DNA of 14,833 nucleotides from Physocladia obscura (Eukaryota; Chytridiomycota; Chytridiomycetes; Chytridiales; Chytriomycetaceae). A program made the translations under genes and the position numbers. Shown piece after piece: positions 1 to 10,870 of the stretch (position 1 is the stretch's first letter; every line of letters begins with the position of its first letter). Below the pieces are notes generated by a model. That model worked only from the letters and a program-made list of their open reading frames with translations, did not search any database and was not told the origin of the DNA. The stretch lies in the NCBI GenBank assembly GCA_027596945.1, contig JADGJH010000740.1, forward strand, positions 1 to 14,833. The letters are read 5' to 3'.

Positions 1-1380
1 AAATATAATGATTTATATTTTGATATACAAACTGAATGCACTATATGATATTTAATAACTATTTTATATAATCTGATATCTGCAAAATTGGAAAAAAAAT
101 TGTTTATTTGACAGGCACATAACCAAGAAATTGTATAACAGAAATGGAGGCTTCCAACTTTGTCTCATAAATTTGAATCAGAAATTACATTAATATAGTT
201 TACATGAGGCGCAAGAATGGGGTTTTCATTTAGTGTTCTATTTTCAGAATAATAAAAAACAGGTTTTTTTACTATAATTATCACAAGCCCCATGTAAACA
301 ATTCAAACAGAATTCGCAGGCGCAGGATTCAACAGGGACATAATCAAATCTTGTGACAAGAATATATGCATATTCATGATTTTGAGATTGAGTGAAGATT
401 GGAACTAAGTCAAAGTTTTTCTCATCAACAGAATCCATTTATTCAAAGTAAATAGAAGTTGGGAGCCTTTAAGTGAGGGTTGTCAGGATTTTAAGTTATA
501 AATTATTTTATTATAGTGCTGCTGTGTATTTCACCATTTATAGTGCATTACCACCACTTTGGCATTTTCCCATTATAAAACTGGTCAAATCACATCAATG
601 AAATGATGAGACAGTTTTCTACAGGTATTTCTGAATGGTTCATTTTCTATGGTAATATTTCAATGGTCCCTTTTCAATGGGATTTATTATTTTTGTTTGT
701 TAAGTGACCAAATTTGTTAATTGAACAAAATTGACAATGAATTTTTTAAATTTCAAATGACAGCAGTGGAAAATTTTTTTTATGTTTCTTCTTGCAGCCA
801 ACAACAAGACTTTGAATGAGTTGAATTGAAAAACTTTTTATGTCAATAAAGATACCTATTGCTACATGGCGATAACTTATGCAGACACTGCTTGCCATTG
901 TCCCATTCATCCAAAAGCACAATCCATGCATTGTAAAGTGTCCTTTATGATGATCAATCAACACTACATATATATGTGATTTGAATTGTATTTTCTGATA
1001 AATGAAGGTCATGTATTGAAGCAAAATGAAAATTCATAATATTATATTTCGTGGGTATTTATAGACTGTTCCCATTGGGAGTGACTTGAGGTATTTAAAA
1101 TGAAAATTTATTTAGTTACAACAGTTCATTTTGATTTTGATATCATATGAACATCAAATTTGGATCAAAACAGTGTTTGGTACTCACCTCTTTTTTCTGA
1201 TTTATTATTTGACCAACCAAATCACACCAACACAATTTCTGTCCAAATCCAAACTTGAGTTTTGCAGCAACTTTCACTCAGAAAGTGTCAAATAGAAAAG
1301 AAAAATTGAGTAAATAATGAATACGTAAAGAACTGCCACCACACAAGTACAATGAGTTACAAAGGCTTTAATAATCTTGA
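1..1380. other. CpG-depleted left flank with decayed coding scraps
   Basis: This stretch holds no intact gene that I can support. By eye it has about 6 CpG dinucleotides in 1.38 kb, although GC is near 30 percent, whereas the gene island just to the right has CpG at ordinary frequency. On the minus strand an open frame of about 90 codons (746-1024) and frame pieces at 1140-1300 interrupted by TGA look like remnants of coding sequence. I cannot assign them to a family. The region is most likely old repeat or transposon DNA, by analogy with the similarly CpG-poor right half of the window, which does contain a recognisable retrotransposon. Confidence 0.55.
244..438 (-). pseudogene. Cysteine-rich ORF fragment, unassigned
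   Basis: A 64-codon ATG-started frame on the minus strand. Its C-terminal half contains a tight cysteine cluster, SCACEFCLNCLHGAC, with a C-x-C-x2-C-x2-C-x-H-x2-C spacing that could bind zinc. It also keeps two of the very few CpGs of the left flank. No domain is recognised. Multiple stops follow downstream in all frames, and the surrounding DNA looks like decayed repeat, so it is probably a transposon remnant and not a gene. A chance open frame in AT-rich DNA cannot be excluded. Confidence 0.2.
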
Positions 1381-1405
1381 AATATGTGATTGATGTATAG
1401 AAAAA

Positions 1406-2863
1406 TCAAAATGCGTCAGATTTATAAAACCCAAATGTGGGGGCCCCAGCCTGCAAAACTACGCCATTGCATGCCTGAAAGCCATACTCACAGCCTTCTG
1501 AAACAGGTCCAAGAGCCTTTCGCAATGCCTCTATATCTCCAACAACAACTGTCTGTGCCTCTCCACTGCGTCCAGCAACTGCGACCTCAAACGAGCCACC
1601 ACCTTCAACAAATTTAAACATCCATCCGGAATCAGTTGTCTCAAGTCGGTTTTCTTTGGCTAACCAATTCGCACCAACTTTGACCAACGAGTCTATTAGA
1701 GCTGGTGGGAATACAGCTGCTGCAGAGAAATTCAGCATCAGCTGAATGGTACCGTTCTCAAACCCTCTATTATCACTGTTACCGTTGTTTTCTTTGAAAA
1801 ACGTGTTAAAAATTTTCGCGATTGCAGTTTCGAGCAGGATCGAAATTGCCGCAAAGAACTCTGGAGGTGACAATGCCAAGACTTTTGTGGCACCAGCTTT
1901 ATCTCCGCCACTACTGTTTGACATTTCTTGCGCCGAGATTTTCGCAACACACAAGTCTTTAACTTGGATTTTTATTGGTGTGTTTGGTGGCGTATTTTTC
2001 AGATCGAATCGCATTGCTTCACAAATGATGTATCCAATAGTATCCCCGATTTGAGGAGAAGCGTTTTTTTGCGTTTTACAGCTGGTGTATAGTATCCTGG
2101 CAGTCACAGGCCGCGGATCATTTTGCGTCCCAACATAGTTTTTCCAATAAAAATCGTCATTGTCAAGACCATCGACACGTAAAAACGATCCAATAAATGA
2201 TGCTGCAAATAAATCATGACACGCCTTGACAAGACTCAAATGCTGCGCGTCGTTAAAGTCAATATCGCAAACATATCCGTCGCTGCAGCTGCCATTGCTG
2301 ATTTCGACTGCGCGCGTTGCAATCGAAACCATCTGCATCTCGCATTGCTGCCATCCGACTGACTTATAGACGGGCACACCGAGTTCAGAAGCATGTAGAA
2401 CTGCGAGTTTTCGTTTCGGGACTGCAGTCGCCATGAATGTATCGGCTAGTGCGAGTAAGCGCTTTGCGAGACCCTTTCCGCGGTGATTGATTGCGGTGGC
2501 CACGTCGCCAATTCCCCAGACGGGAAGAGTTTTTTGCTGTTGATTGTGATTTAGACGCATTTCACGTGAATAAAGTCGCAGGCTGGCAACAATCTGGTTA
2601 CTGCGTTTCTCGAAAGCGGCGAAACAGGCTTCGGGCCGCCGGCTTGATGGGAAATCGCAGTGCCAATGGTCTTCGAAAAACTATTGTTGCATTTTTTAAT
2701 ACACGCATGCACAAAGAAATTTTTGTACTTCGCGTGTGGCGCCTGGAGCACCTGTTTTCGGATTAACCACGCCGAAAACGGAGGCGAGGTGGTCGAAAAG
2801 TCCAGGAATTTCGTGGGCAGAAAGTGCTCGGAATATATATTCGCTGTCAATTGATTGATTCAT
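1406..2863 (-). CDS. GNAT-family N-acetyltransferase, two-domain (Eis-like layout)
   Basis: Two exons: 2863-2729 (45 codons) and 2680-1406 (425 codons with stop), giving 469 residues. The 48-nt intron (2728-2681) starts GTACAA, ends CAATAG, and joins in phase 0 across ATRE|FFEDHW. I start at the ATG at 2861-2863; the open frame reaches further upstream but only through a TTG. The N-terminal GNAT domain (about residues 8-160) has the beta strand QIVASLRLYSREM, then WGIGDVAT and the acetyl-CoA pyrophosphate-binding motif HRGKGLAKRL (residues 111-120), and ends LHASELGVPVYKSVGW, a typical last GNAT segment. A second, GNAT-like half follows (FYWKNYVG, IGYIICEAM), then a C-terminal domain of about 150 residues. 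This resembles long two-GNAT proteins of the Eis type. Acetyl-CoA is the expected donor; the acceptor cannot be read. It is divergent from the next gene. Confidence 0.85.
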
Positions 2864-3264
2864 TGAATTCACTTCTCGCTTTTTCACTTTGAAATCAGGG
2901 CACAACAAGCAACCTCCAGATAATGATGAAAAAATATTGTCAAATATTTCGCTACAATCTTTTGTGAACGAATATGTATCAGCCAACTTACACTATCAAA
3001 TTTCAACTGCAACTACATTAATTCAATTAACTTCAACAATAGTATATTCATTGCTGCATCTATAATGCTGAATCCAGTCATTCAGGGCTCAAACTTTCTT
3101 GTTGTCAAAAAATAGTTTGTCAAGTATGGTAAACAAATCTTGAAGGTAAAACAACGTAGTTGGTCATTGTTGAAAAAGTCATAAATTAATTTCTTGACAC
3201 ATTGAAGTCGACATGAAATACAAAGAGGCATGGGAGATTGTGTCTGAAATTGATCTGAAAAAAA
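2864..3264. promoter_or_regulatory. Divergent promoter region between the GNAT and PH-like genes
   Basis: About 400 bp separate the two divergent start codons, so both promoters and 5' leaders must lie here. The stretch is AT-rich with no clear TATA box at a diagnostic position. An upstream ATG at 3213 begins a small reading frame that overlaps the start of the plus-strand gene (listed separately). No other gene is visible. Confidence 0.5.
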
Positions 3265-3323
3265 ATGATTGTGCTGACACCGCCACCACTTACACCCCTC
3301 CCTCCACCACCTGTGAGCCTTAA
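3213..3323 (+). CDS. Possible overlapping upstream ORF (36 aa)
   Basis: An ATG at 3213 opens a 36-residue frame beginning MKYKEAWEIVSEIDLKKN and stopping at TAA 3321-3323. It lies in a different frame from the main gene, whose ATG at 3265 falls inside it. If the transcript starts upstream of 3213, scanning ribosomes would meet this ATG first, which could reduce translation of the PH-like protein. Its product has no recognisable domain. It may simply lie upstream of the transcription start. Confidence 0.25.
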   Translation: MKYKEAWEIVSEIDLKKNDCADTATTYTPPSTTCEP

Positions 3324-4737
3324 TGAACTGACGAGCAGCGGACGGACACTGAAGCGAGGCATTTTGCATGTGCAGCTTGTACACGATGATGGGCGAAACG
3401 CGGACGGTGAATTTCTGGCCGTATTGAGTGCGGCACACTCAGCGCTTTATCTATTTGCAACGGATGTGGCGGATGCATCAGATGCATTAGATAAAAACAG
3501 CAATACTGGAGTTTTCGTATCTGTTCCTGGAATTTGTGTTCTAAATGACGCTGATCCTTTGTTTGTGCTGGGATTGGATCCATCTTCAACTGTATTGTTG
3601 GTGTCTTCGAACACAGACACCTCCATAGATACTGTTCTCGGAGCTGACGTTGCTTTGCACAATTTAGCTACAGATATTGTAGTGAATATCACGGCAGGCG
3701 TAGCCCAATGGAAGCTTCTGGGAGGCGAACCATCTGTACTCGACGATTGGCGAGCATGCATCAAGTCTGTCATTGAACTATCTGTTGCACAGACTCAGAT
3801 TAAACTCCAGCATTCAAGCCAACAAATTCAGCAATCATCTCAAAGTCTTGCATTCACGCTCAATCTTAAACAGTCGGCAGGTTCAGTCCACATTTCTCGT
3901 TCTGTTCCAACGCTGATGCAACCTAGAATAGCATCATCAAAGCCTCCTTCACTTGTGCTTAAGTCTTCAGGCTTCTCTGGTGTTAGTAGTAGACCAATGG
4001 GGGAAATTCGCGTTACAGCAGCTCTGTCTCCACCTCCACTATCTGCAGACACCCATCTTACAAAGCTGCGTTCAGTTTCGGCTTTTCCGGCTTTTACCAA
4101 GTCAAATAAGAGCTCAATTGATTCAACGGCTTCATTAAACTTCCCGAAGCCGCCGACTTCATTACAAATTATTGCTTCAAACACCTCTCATAAAATTACC
4201 AAAACCGAACACGCATCATTCGGACTTCCAAGCTCAATATCTTCAATATCATCTGATAATATTACGATTTCAACCCCACAACTAATGAGCATTTCGTCTC
4301 AAAGCGTCGTTTTTAGAGACGATAGTCTTTCGTCCTCCTTGAACACCAGCACCAACTCATCATCGAGTTCTTGTTCTAGCTCATTCACCTTCGGTGCTAT
4401 TCCATACCAAGAATTATTGGCCCCGACCAGCGTTAGTGCCAATGCTGCCGTTGCATTTACTACTACTTCCAGAAATAATCCTTTTCGATTGTCTTCGTCT
4501 TCGCCATCATCGTCTTCATCGGCAAAGTCAGATCCCGAAAAGAAAAGTCGTGCTCTCAGAGATACATCTTCTCGATCTCCATCATTCTCTCAAGGAGGCC
4601 AAACTTTATCCGAACTGTTTTCTAAGATTGGATGGTCAAAAAAAAAAAAATCAGAGAAAGAACCTCCTTCCGTATGGAAGTCACCTGTTGCGATGAGAAA
4701 GAGTAAGTCAATGGGAGTGCCTACGGATAAATTTTAA
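3265..4737 (+). CDS. PH-like domain protein with long serine-rich tail
   Basis: A single uninterrupted frame of 490 residues. The ATG at 3265 is preceded by an in-frame TGA two codons upstream (3256-3258), so this start is firm unless an exon precedes it. After a proline-rich start (residues 6-16), residues about 25-172 show a PH-like pattern: LKRGILHVQL, then FLAVLSAAHSALYLF, VFVSVPGICVL, and a closing QWKLLGG strand followed by the helix VLDDWRACIKSVIEL with a conserved-type Trp (W162). PH-like folds bind phosphoinositides or proteins, but the sequence does not say which. Residues about 180-490 are low complexity, rich in Ser, Thr and Pro with basic patches, and likely disordered and phosphorylated. 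An A13 run (4638-4650) codes four lysines near the C-terminus. No membrane segment is seen. Confidence 0.8.
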   Translation: MIVLTPPPLTPLPPPPVSLNELTSSGRTLKRGILHVQLVHDDGRNADGEFLAVLSAAHSALYLFATDVADASDALDKNSNTGVFVSVPGICVLNDADPLFVLGLDPSSTVLLVSSNTDTSIDTVLGADVALHNLATDIVVNITAGVAQWKLLGGEPSVLDDWRACIKSVIELSVAQTQIKLQHSSQQIQQSSQSLAFTLNLKQSAGSVHISRSVPTLMQPRIASSKPPSLVLKSSGFSGVSSRPMGEIRVTAALSPPPLSADTHLTKLRSVSAFPAFTKSNKSSIDSTASLNFPKPPTSLQIIASNTSHKITKTEHASFGLPSSISSISSDNITISTPQLMSISSQSVVFRDDSLSSSLNTSTNSSSSSCSSSFTFGAIPYQELLAPTSVSANAAVAFTTTSRNNPFRLSSSSPSSSSSAKSDPEKKSRALRDTSSRSPSFSQGGQTLSELFSKIGWSKKKKSEKEPPSVWKSPVAMRKSKSMGVPTDKF

Positions 4738-4822
4738 ATGTTTTTGTCTGTGCCTTTTATTTTTTGTCTCTTTGTTTTTCCTTCATTTTTCATTCTTTTG
4801 AGCTATGTATTTTTTTGTGACG

Positions 4823-4828
4823 AATAAA
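4823..4828 (+). terminator. Poly(A) signal AATAAA of the PH-like gene
   Basis: A canonical AATAAA lies 86 bp after the stop codon of the PH-like gene, within a T-rich 3' region. Only about 180 bp separate this stop from the PRMT1 start codon, so 3' end formation and the PRMT1 promoter are packed together. Confidence 0.5.
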
Positions 4829-4860
4829 TGAAGTAAATTTCCAATGCATTAACTTCGTTT

Positions 4861-4910
4861 CTTAATTCTCCTTTTGGTTTCTTTTTTTTCTTTTTCTTTT
4901 TTTTTCTCAC
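4861..4910 (+). promoter_or_regulatory. Pyrimidine-rich tract directly upstream of PRMT1
   Basis: Nearly every base here is C or T, ending a few bases before the PRMT1 ATG (4916). Such coding-strand CT tracts are common in fungal core promoters just before the transcription start. It has no AG at the right place to serve as a 3' splice site for the ATG exon. Confidence 0.45.
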
Positions 4911-4915
4911 AACAA

Positions 4916-6215
<1,300 letters not shown>

Positions 6216-7199
6216 TTTTATTCTTTTCTATTTGCCATCTTTTCTTTTATTTCTCATTCTTGCATTGGAGATTGAGGTTTTTTTTGCTTTGTTTTTTCTC
6301 CTCGAATTTTCTTTTTATTATTGGGTTCGGTGGCTAAAATCTTTGATGAAAATTTGTTTGATTTGAAATCTTTTTGGCAGCTAACGACGTTACCGTCTGC
6401 TCTACTTATTTTTGATTTGTTTTTTGACATTTATTTTCTCTTCTATCTTTAAATTTGAATAAAGGCGCACACTCTATTACAAAAAGATAAAAGGAATTGA
6501 CCCGCCTGAAATTATTTGTGGAAATATTTGCATGTTGAAGTGGAGTTAAATTTCGTGGAGTTGGTTGATTATGAAAGTTTTTTGCTAAAAACGTGAAATA
6601 TAAGTTTTTCAGCCAGATACGTAACTCAAAAAAAAGACAAAAAAAAAAGCTTACATTTATGATGTCGCAATTCCTTGCTCTGTGAAAAAATGCAAGTTTG
6701 AAATGAAAGGTAACTATTGCAGTTTTCCATTGAACTGAATCATTTTCTGGAAATTGAAACTTCGAGAAGGTTCACCATGTGGGATTTTCACCTAATTTTG
6801 AACTCTGGAAAGTTCAACCTCGTATTTTGAGTCATGTAATTACATTATCAGTGTCTGGACTTATTTTTCATCTCAAACTTATCATCACATGATTTATAAA
6901 CTTTTGTCAAATATATAAAATTTCATGATCGATCTGTTAAGTGTTCTGTAAAAAGAGTTCAAGTTTTGGAGTAAGTAAAATTTTTTTCGGAGTTTGAATT
7001 CACAAATTGAAGAGAGTCAAGAATAAAGATCAATGGCAACATAGTAATATGGCAAGCCTATAGCATATTTTAAAAGCACAAAATCTATTTGAGTCTGGTA
7101 TGACCAGGCGAAAGATTTGCAAAAAGATGTTTTTGTTTCTTTTTCAATTTTCCGTGCCAGCAGCACTTTTTACTTTTTTTCTGTCTCAAAAAGAACAGA
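6216..7199. other. Intergenic: PRMT1 3' region and SAP-gene promoter
   Basis: No gene is supported in this stretch of almost 1 kb. Its left part is T-rich 3' untranslated sequence with an AATAAA at 6458-6463, the likely PRMT1 poly(A) signal. The rest is AT-rich with short A runs and should contain the promoter of the downstream SAP-domain gene; a T-rich tract at 7128-7180 lies just before its ATG. CpG is modest but not as depleted as in the flanking repeat blocks. Confidence 0.45.
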
Positions 7200-8149
7200 A
7201 TGAGCACAATAACTGACAGAACAGGCAGCGGGATTGGTGGAATCGGCGGAGTTGAGGCGGAGAAGCGCGAAGTGCACCTGAGCCGTGCGTTGATGGAAGC
7301 AGAGGCGAAGACTGCCGTGGCCGCCGTTGCCGCTGCCGAGTTCCGCGTTACTGCTGGTGAGCGTGAGGCGGCGTTTATTGTCGGTGCGGCTAGAGACGCC
7401 GAGCGAATCAAGTGTGAGTCTTGTTTCTTACTTTCATCAAGCTCCCTGCTTTCTTGTTGGCTGTACACTTATCGATTGATTAGATTTGAAAACTCGGCTG
7501 GCAAATTGCCATTGCGATAAAGACGCTTTCTCATCAGCAGAAGCAGCTGACGACTTTGAGCTGATCACTCCTCCGCCACTACCGTCACCGGCTTCGGCGC
7601 GCGACGAGGCTGTGAATGCGCTTGCCATTGCTGTGTCAGAAAATAGAAGGGTTTGTCGTCTATTTGCTTCACCACCTGAAAAACTTCCAAATTGATTTGT
7701 CAAAACTGTTTTTAACATAAACATTACAGCTGATGCAACATCTTATCGACTTGAATGCACGAGTGGCTTCCAAAGATGCCCTTATAAAGAGGCAGGAAAC
7801 AGATATTCTTGAGCTGCAAAGTCTGGTTCATTCTTTGATGGATGAAGTGGAACACAATAATCACCATAGTTCAATGATGGATTCATCGTCATCGGATGCA
7901 GAGGATTTGCCAAACCGCTCACTCGCAAACGACTTGGAAGCCCATCTTGAAACACCACCTCACACACCTACGCTCCAGAGCCAAGATCTCATCCAGAATA
8001 GCAACGTTGGAACAGAAGGATCTTTGCGTGCGCGCTTGGCTGCTCTTGGCTTGTCTACCGAAGGCAACCGTGCTCACCTCAAGAAGCGCCTGCAAAGATA
8101 CGTTGCACGCAAAAAGAAGAGTGCTACAACCAACGCGGCGGCAAAGTAG
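7200..8149 (+). CDS. Coiled-coil protein with C-terminal SAP domain
   Basis: Three exons (7200-7413, 7484-7650, 7730-8149) give 266 residues. Intron 1 (70 nt, GTGAGT to TTAG) joins IK|Y|LKTRL; intron 2 (79 nt, GTTTGT to TACAG, with a TAACAT branch-like site) joins NRR|LMQ. After a glycine-rich start, residues about 20-80 are Ala/Glu/Arg-rich helix, and residues 127-170 (LIDLNARVASKDALIKRQ onward) form a likely coiled coil. A serine/acidic linker follows. Residues 226-251 contain LRARLAALGLSTEGNRAHL, a clear SAP motif, followed by a basic tail with RKKK that could be a nuclear signal. SAP domains bind AT-rich DNA or RNA, so a nuclear or chromatin role is inferred. I do not recognise an orthologue. 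The predicted joins keep frame throughout, which supports the exon model. Confidence 0.8.
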
Positions 8150-8410
8150 GACAGCAATAGTATTTATAGAGCATATGTGGTGAATTCGGACTGGAAAAAA
8201 AAACGTAAAACAGAAAAAAAAAAAAAAAGCAACAATATTGACAAAAGTGTGGATTAGAGAACCTCATCTGGTGAATATTTTATTTAAGATCTTTTGCAAA
8301 ATGCCTGATAAATACAATACAATGATGTTTTATTATTATTTTGTTTTTTGTTTGGGTTTCATAATCTATGGGATGATTTTGAAAAAGATTATGTATGAAA
8401 TGTTAATTTG
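8150..8410. other. 3' region of the SAP gene, A-rich
   Basis: Noncoding sequence after the SAP-gene stop, with A runs near 8190-8230 and T-rich stretches near 8330-8350. A perfect AATAAA was not found; GATAAATACAATAC near 8307 may act as a weak poly(A) element. No gene is seen. Confidence 0.4.
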
Positions 8411-8700
8411 ATCTGCTATTCGCCGGCTTTCTAACGAACGAGCGCGCGTACGGCTCTAATTGATTTCTATTTTTGTGAATTTTATATAGAGAAGTTTGCC
8501 TGGGTGGCTGCTTTTTTTCTAACTCTAATTATCAGGGAACACGGTCATTTTCTCAGGGTAGATTCCTGAGCGAATTCCGTTCGCTGAATGCGCCCGAGTT
8601 CGGTCGCCTCCGCCACTCACCGGCAAGATGACGGCAAGTGCGGCCGGAATACTTTATGCAATTATAACGGAATTTTAGCAAATAGCAAGTGCGTATTTTG
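8411..8700. other. CpG-rich structured patch, possible gene start or RNA
   Basis: This patch is the last CpG-rich DNA before the repeats. It has two adjacent short hairpins: CTCAGG (8552-8557) pairs with CCTGAG (8565-8570), and AGCGAA (8569-8574) pairs with TTCGCT (8580-8585). A direct repeat of CGGCAAG occurs at 8621 and 8632. An ATG at 8628 opens a 16-residue frame, MTASAAGILYAIITEF, that stops at 8676-8678. The composition resembles host gene DNA, so it may be the 5' end of a gene disrupted by the adjacent transposon, or a structured RNA. Neither is proven. Confidence 0.3.
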
Positions 8701-8759
8701 TCGATAAGTAAAATTGTCGAATCAAAATTCTTCAAATAAATTGATTAATTCTTGTTCTT

Positions 8760-10870
8760 ATGATGTTCTTCTTTTTCATTTTATGGTTAATTCTCTTTTC
8801 AAAATTTTTTCTAAAACTATTAGCTTTCAGAAATGTTTTTGATAATTCAGATCTTATTTCTGTATCAAGCTGTCTCAGCTTTTCTTTTTCAATTCTTGAT
8901 TTTACCATCTTTTATGCCCCAAGTCTCTCAAACATTTTCTAGATTGTTATCATCCCAATAGAGACTATTCAAATTCTCTGACTTTCCTTTCATCTGTCTG
9001 GATGTGGAATAATGTGGAAGGCTCTCTTTTGATACCTAGACACAAGATCATAAAATGCATAAATTGTACTACCATTCATCCCCAAGAAAATTCCTGGAAT
9101 GCGCCTGCAGTCCCATTTTCCAGATTTTTTGGTCAGCATTCTGGTATATTGCCACTTGACAACAAAATGGTAATTCTTGTTTCAGATTTGCAAGTTTTCC
9201 ATCCCATAAGCAATCTGGCAAAATTTTCCTTTTTTTTTGGGAAACTAGCTTGCTTATGAATCAATTTATTTCTACAGTGGATAAAATTTTTTGCCACTTG
9301 CTTAACACAGATATTTGGTAATCTTGTATGTATTGACATTGAAATTGCATTACCCTTCACTGTTTGAACCAACAGTTCAGCCAAAACATTCATTTTTCTG
9401 GTATACAGTGGACTTGGTTCAAATTCTGGTGTAAATTTTCTATTCTCAGAAACAGCAAAGTATTCTTTTAATTCAGAACATTTTGAGTTGGTTTTGCCAT
9501 ATCCATAATTCTGTTGTAATGGCTTGCAATACCCCAGCTTTTAGTTTTATAAATAAAATCATAGCTTTTCTGGACCATTCATCAACAATTAGGTATTGAC
9601 CTTTCTCTGTTGATGCATATGGAAGTTGCACAGTGTCAATGTGGACTCTTCCTCTAATCTTCAAAGCTTTATTTGTTGTCTTTAAGTAAATTGGGTTTTG
9701 TTTTTGTTTTATCTTTCCAAAAGAACAACTTATAGAGTTGCTATTTGTAGTGATAGGAGTATTTTTTTCTTTGTCCCAATATCAAAATTTGCCCCCACTA
9801 TCATCCCTTTTCTTTTCAATGGATTCTTTGAGCAGTCTATCAGACGTATGTGCTATTTCATGAATGTAACTCCATGGTAATTTTTCCTGTGTCTTGCATA
9901 GTTTGAGAGTTTTATCCCATTCCCATTGCTCAAATAGTCATTTTTCACAAGCAATATTTTTAAAATAACTTTAATAAGGGAAGCAATTCTCTTAATAGTT
10001 TCACTAACCACACTTTAGCAGTGGGGACTGCATTGTCTCATCCACCAGCCACCTCCAACCTAAAAACTTACTTCAGTTGTTTTTGTTTTGGTTCCTTGAC
10101 ACACTTAAGACTACATACATCAGCACTTTTTGCACGTGTCAGCTTACTAGCAATTTTCTTTAAATTCAAATCATTTTTGAACTCTTCTACTTTGGGTTGC
10201 AGAGTCTTAGTTCTGATAATAAATTCTGGTGTGAATTGATTTATTTTACCACTATTTTCTTCAAGATAATCTAAATTGTATAATTTAAAATTTACAATGC
10301 TTTCATTATCAATTTTGTACAATTTCTTCTTATCTCTAGATATTTCAGTTTAAAGAATTTTATATTCACTGGCAGTGTCTCATTTTGCCAATTTGATGAA
10401 TTCTTCATCAAGAGAATTTCCAAGCTATATTGAATTATTTTTCATGTAAATCTTATAATTTAAATCTAAAAGCAAACCAATCAAAAACACATTTTTCAAA
10501 AATGTTTTAATTATTCTGGTATCATAATAGAACTTCTCACCATTAATCTTCATCAAGATATCAGCAAAGTGCTTTGCATTAATTTTATGATTCCAATTCT
10601 GACAATGAAGTTATTGTGAACCTGATGTTTGTTCAAGATTTTAGTGCCTACTGGTAAAGGTTCAGTAAAACCATGTACCATTGCACTAGAGTCTACAGTT
10701 GTCTTCTTTTCACAACTTTTAGAAAAAACCAGTGTCTTCAATTTCAAAAAATTGTTGATTTCCATTGGTTCCGATTCAGCCTCATTTATTAGAAATGAAA
10801 TTTTGTTCTTGTCTAACAACAAAAAAAAAAAAGCAACAACAATGAGTGACAGTGACAGTGACAATGACAA
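8760..10870 (-). pseudogene. Ty1/copia retrotransposon pol remnant (protease, integrase)
   Basis: Read from high to low coordinates, several minus-strand frames give the copia pol order. The protease active site reads DSSAMVH (10693-10673) in place of the family DSGATxH. A linker with LIGLLLDLNYKIYMKN (about 10475-10428) matches the region between protease and integrase, but carries in-frame TAG 10427-10425, TGA 10382-10380 and TAA 10352-10350. Next come SCSFGK, typical of the pre-integrase end, and the integrase core start GRVHIDTV with YLIVDEWSR (9655-9570). SPLYTRKMNVLAELLVQTVK (near 9410-9350) corresponds to the conserved SPxYTPxxNGVAER region. GKWDCRRIPGIFLG (about 9121-9080) is the conserved post-integrase motif. 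Several frameshifts and stops make it dead. Reverse transcriptase and RNase H are not found; the element ends near 8760. LTRs were not identified. Confidence 0.85.

Noticed and set aside
746..1024. DDE transposase or integrase fragment on the minus strand
   Set aside because: The text VVLIDHH vaguely resembles an integrase strand, but no second or third catalytic residue was found in the expected context.
1390..1617. Plus-strand frame of 75 codons
   Set aside because: It lies antisense to the end of the GNAT gene and reads as a glutamine-rich shadow of that coding sequence.
1406..2863. Assignment of the GNAT gene as the lysine acetyltransferase LYC1
   Set aside because: The general GNAT motifs fit many families. 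The N-terminal text and the two-GNAT layout fit an Eis-like arrangement better, so no gene symbol was given.
2864..2986. Longer N-terminus of the GNAT protein, starting at 2986
   Set aside because: The codon at 2986-2984 is TTG, not ATG. The first ATG in frame is 2863-2861, and the GNAT-like text begins just after it.
8553..8735. Minus-strand 60-codon frame across the CpG-rich patch
   Set aside because: It has no domain or conserved-looking pattern, crosses the two hairpins, and has no neighbouring exon that fits.
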